Assembly (NCBI GenBank): GCA_023429365.1 | Contig: JAEYVW010000441.1 | Span: 1-5,242 of the forward strand | Origin: Bacteroidota bacterium | Lineage (GTDB): Bacteria > Bacteroidota > Bacteroidia > Chitinophagales > Chitinophagaceae | DNA length: 5,242 nt | Reading direction: 5' to 3' | Shown here: positions 5,212 through 5,242 of the stretch, piece after piece | Numbering within the stretch: the first letter of the stretch is position 1 | How the letters are laid out: the number at the start of each line of letters is the position of its first letter | Made by a program: the position numbers and the translations under genes | The notes under the pieces: generated by a model | Told to the model about the DNA's origin: nothing | Database searches by the model: none | Seen by the model: the letters and a program-made list of their open reading frames with translations, nothing else

Positions 5212-5242
5212 CCCACCGAAGCTATTGCGAAGGTGGGTTTTT
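5212..5242 (+). terminator. Terminator-like hairpin after tRNA-Ser, reaching the window edge
   Basis: CCCACC (5212-5217) pairs with GGTGGG (5232-5237), and an inner GC/GC pair (5221-5222 with 5227-5228) caps it with a TATT loop. The two helices are separated by a symmetric GAA/GAA internal loop (5218-5220 and 5229-5231). A T run starts at 5238 and continues to the end of the window. It begins six bases after the tRNA and is best read as the intrinsic terminator of the tRNA transcript; the length of the T-tract cannot be seen. Confidence 0.8.

Noticed and set aside
1..5242. Mobile element, CRISPR array, defence island or other novel multi-gene system
   Set aside because: There are no transposase or integrase motifs, no terminal repeats, no spacer-repeat pattern and no cluster of unknown genes; all open reading frames of substance belong to common families.

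Overview
The window looks like ordinary chromosomal DNA of a Bacteroidota bacterium, most likely the Chitinophagaceae or close relatives. This rests on the style of the ribosomal protein S1 and LacI-type proteins, on three TAnnTTTG promoter -7 elements placed just upstream of genes, on the absence of Shine-Dalgarno sequences before starts, and on a tRNA gene without an encoded CCA. The family-level placement is inference from recalled protein style, not from a search.

Layout from left to right: (1) a PlsC-type acyltransferase on the minus strand whose C-terminus runs off the left edge (1-845, TTG start); (2) a 193-base divergent intergenic region with the putative rpsA promoter and a small hairpin right before the rpsA start; (3) rpsA, a six-domain 30S ribosomal protein S1 of 649 residues with a long acidic N-terminal extension and a charged C-terminal tail; (4) a strong intrinsic terminator with a GAAA tetraloop; (5) a second, quite different PlsC-like acyltransferase (3099-3854); (6) a LacI/GalR-family transcriptional regulator (3931-4971) with its own -7 element; (7) a 150-base gap with a 9-bp tandem repeat; (8) tRNA-Ser(UGA) with a complete consensus Bacteroidota promoter, followed by a terminator-like hairpin at the right edge. 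No stretch above 300 bases lacks a gene.

The genes do not form one obvious pathway. rpsA is a housekeeping translation gene that appears to be its own transcription unit (own -7 element, own terminator). The two acyltransferases point to phospholipid or lipid acylation but belong to different subgroups and are transcribed in opposite directions. The LacI-type regulator has no sugar-utilisation gene beside it in this window, so its target is unknown. I see no mobile element, CRISPR array, phage, toxin-antitoxin or defence system, and no convincing undescribed system. The most interesting points are regulatory: a tRNA promoter that places the predicted transcription start almost exactly at the mature tRNA 5' end, an rpsA leader that is almost entirely one hairpin, and very short SD-less leaders.
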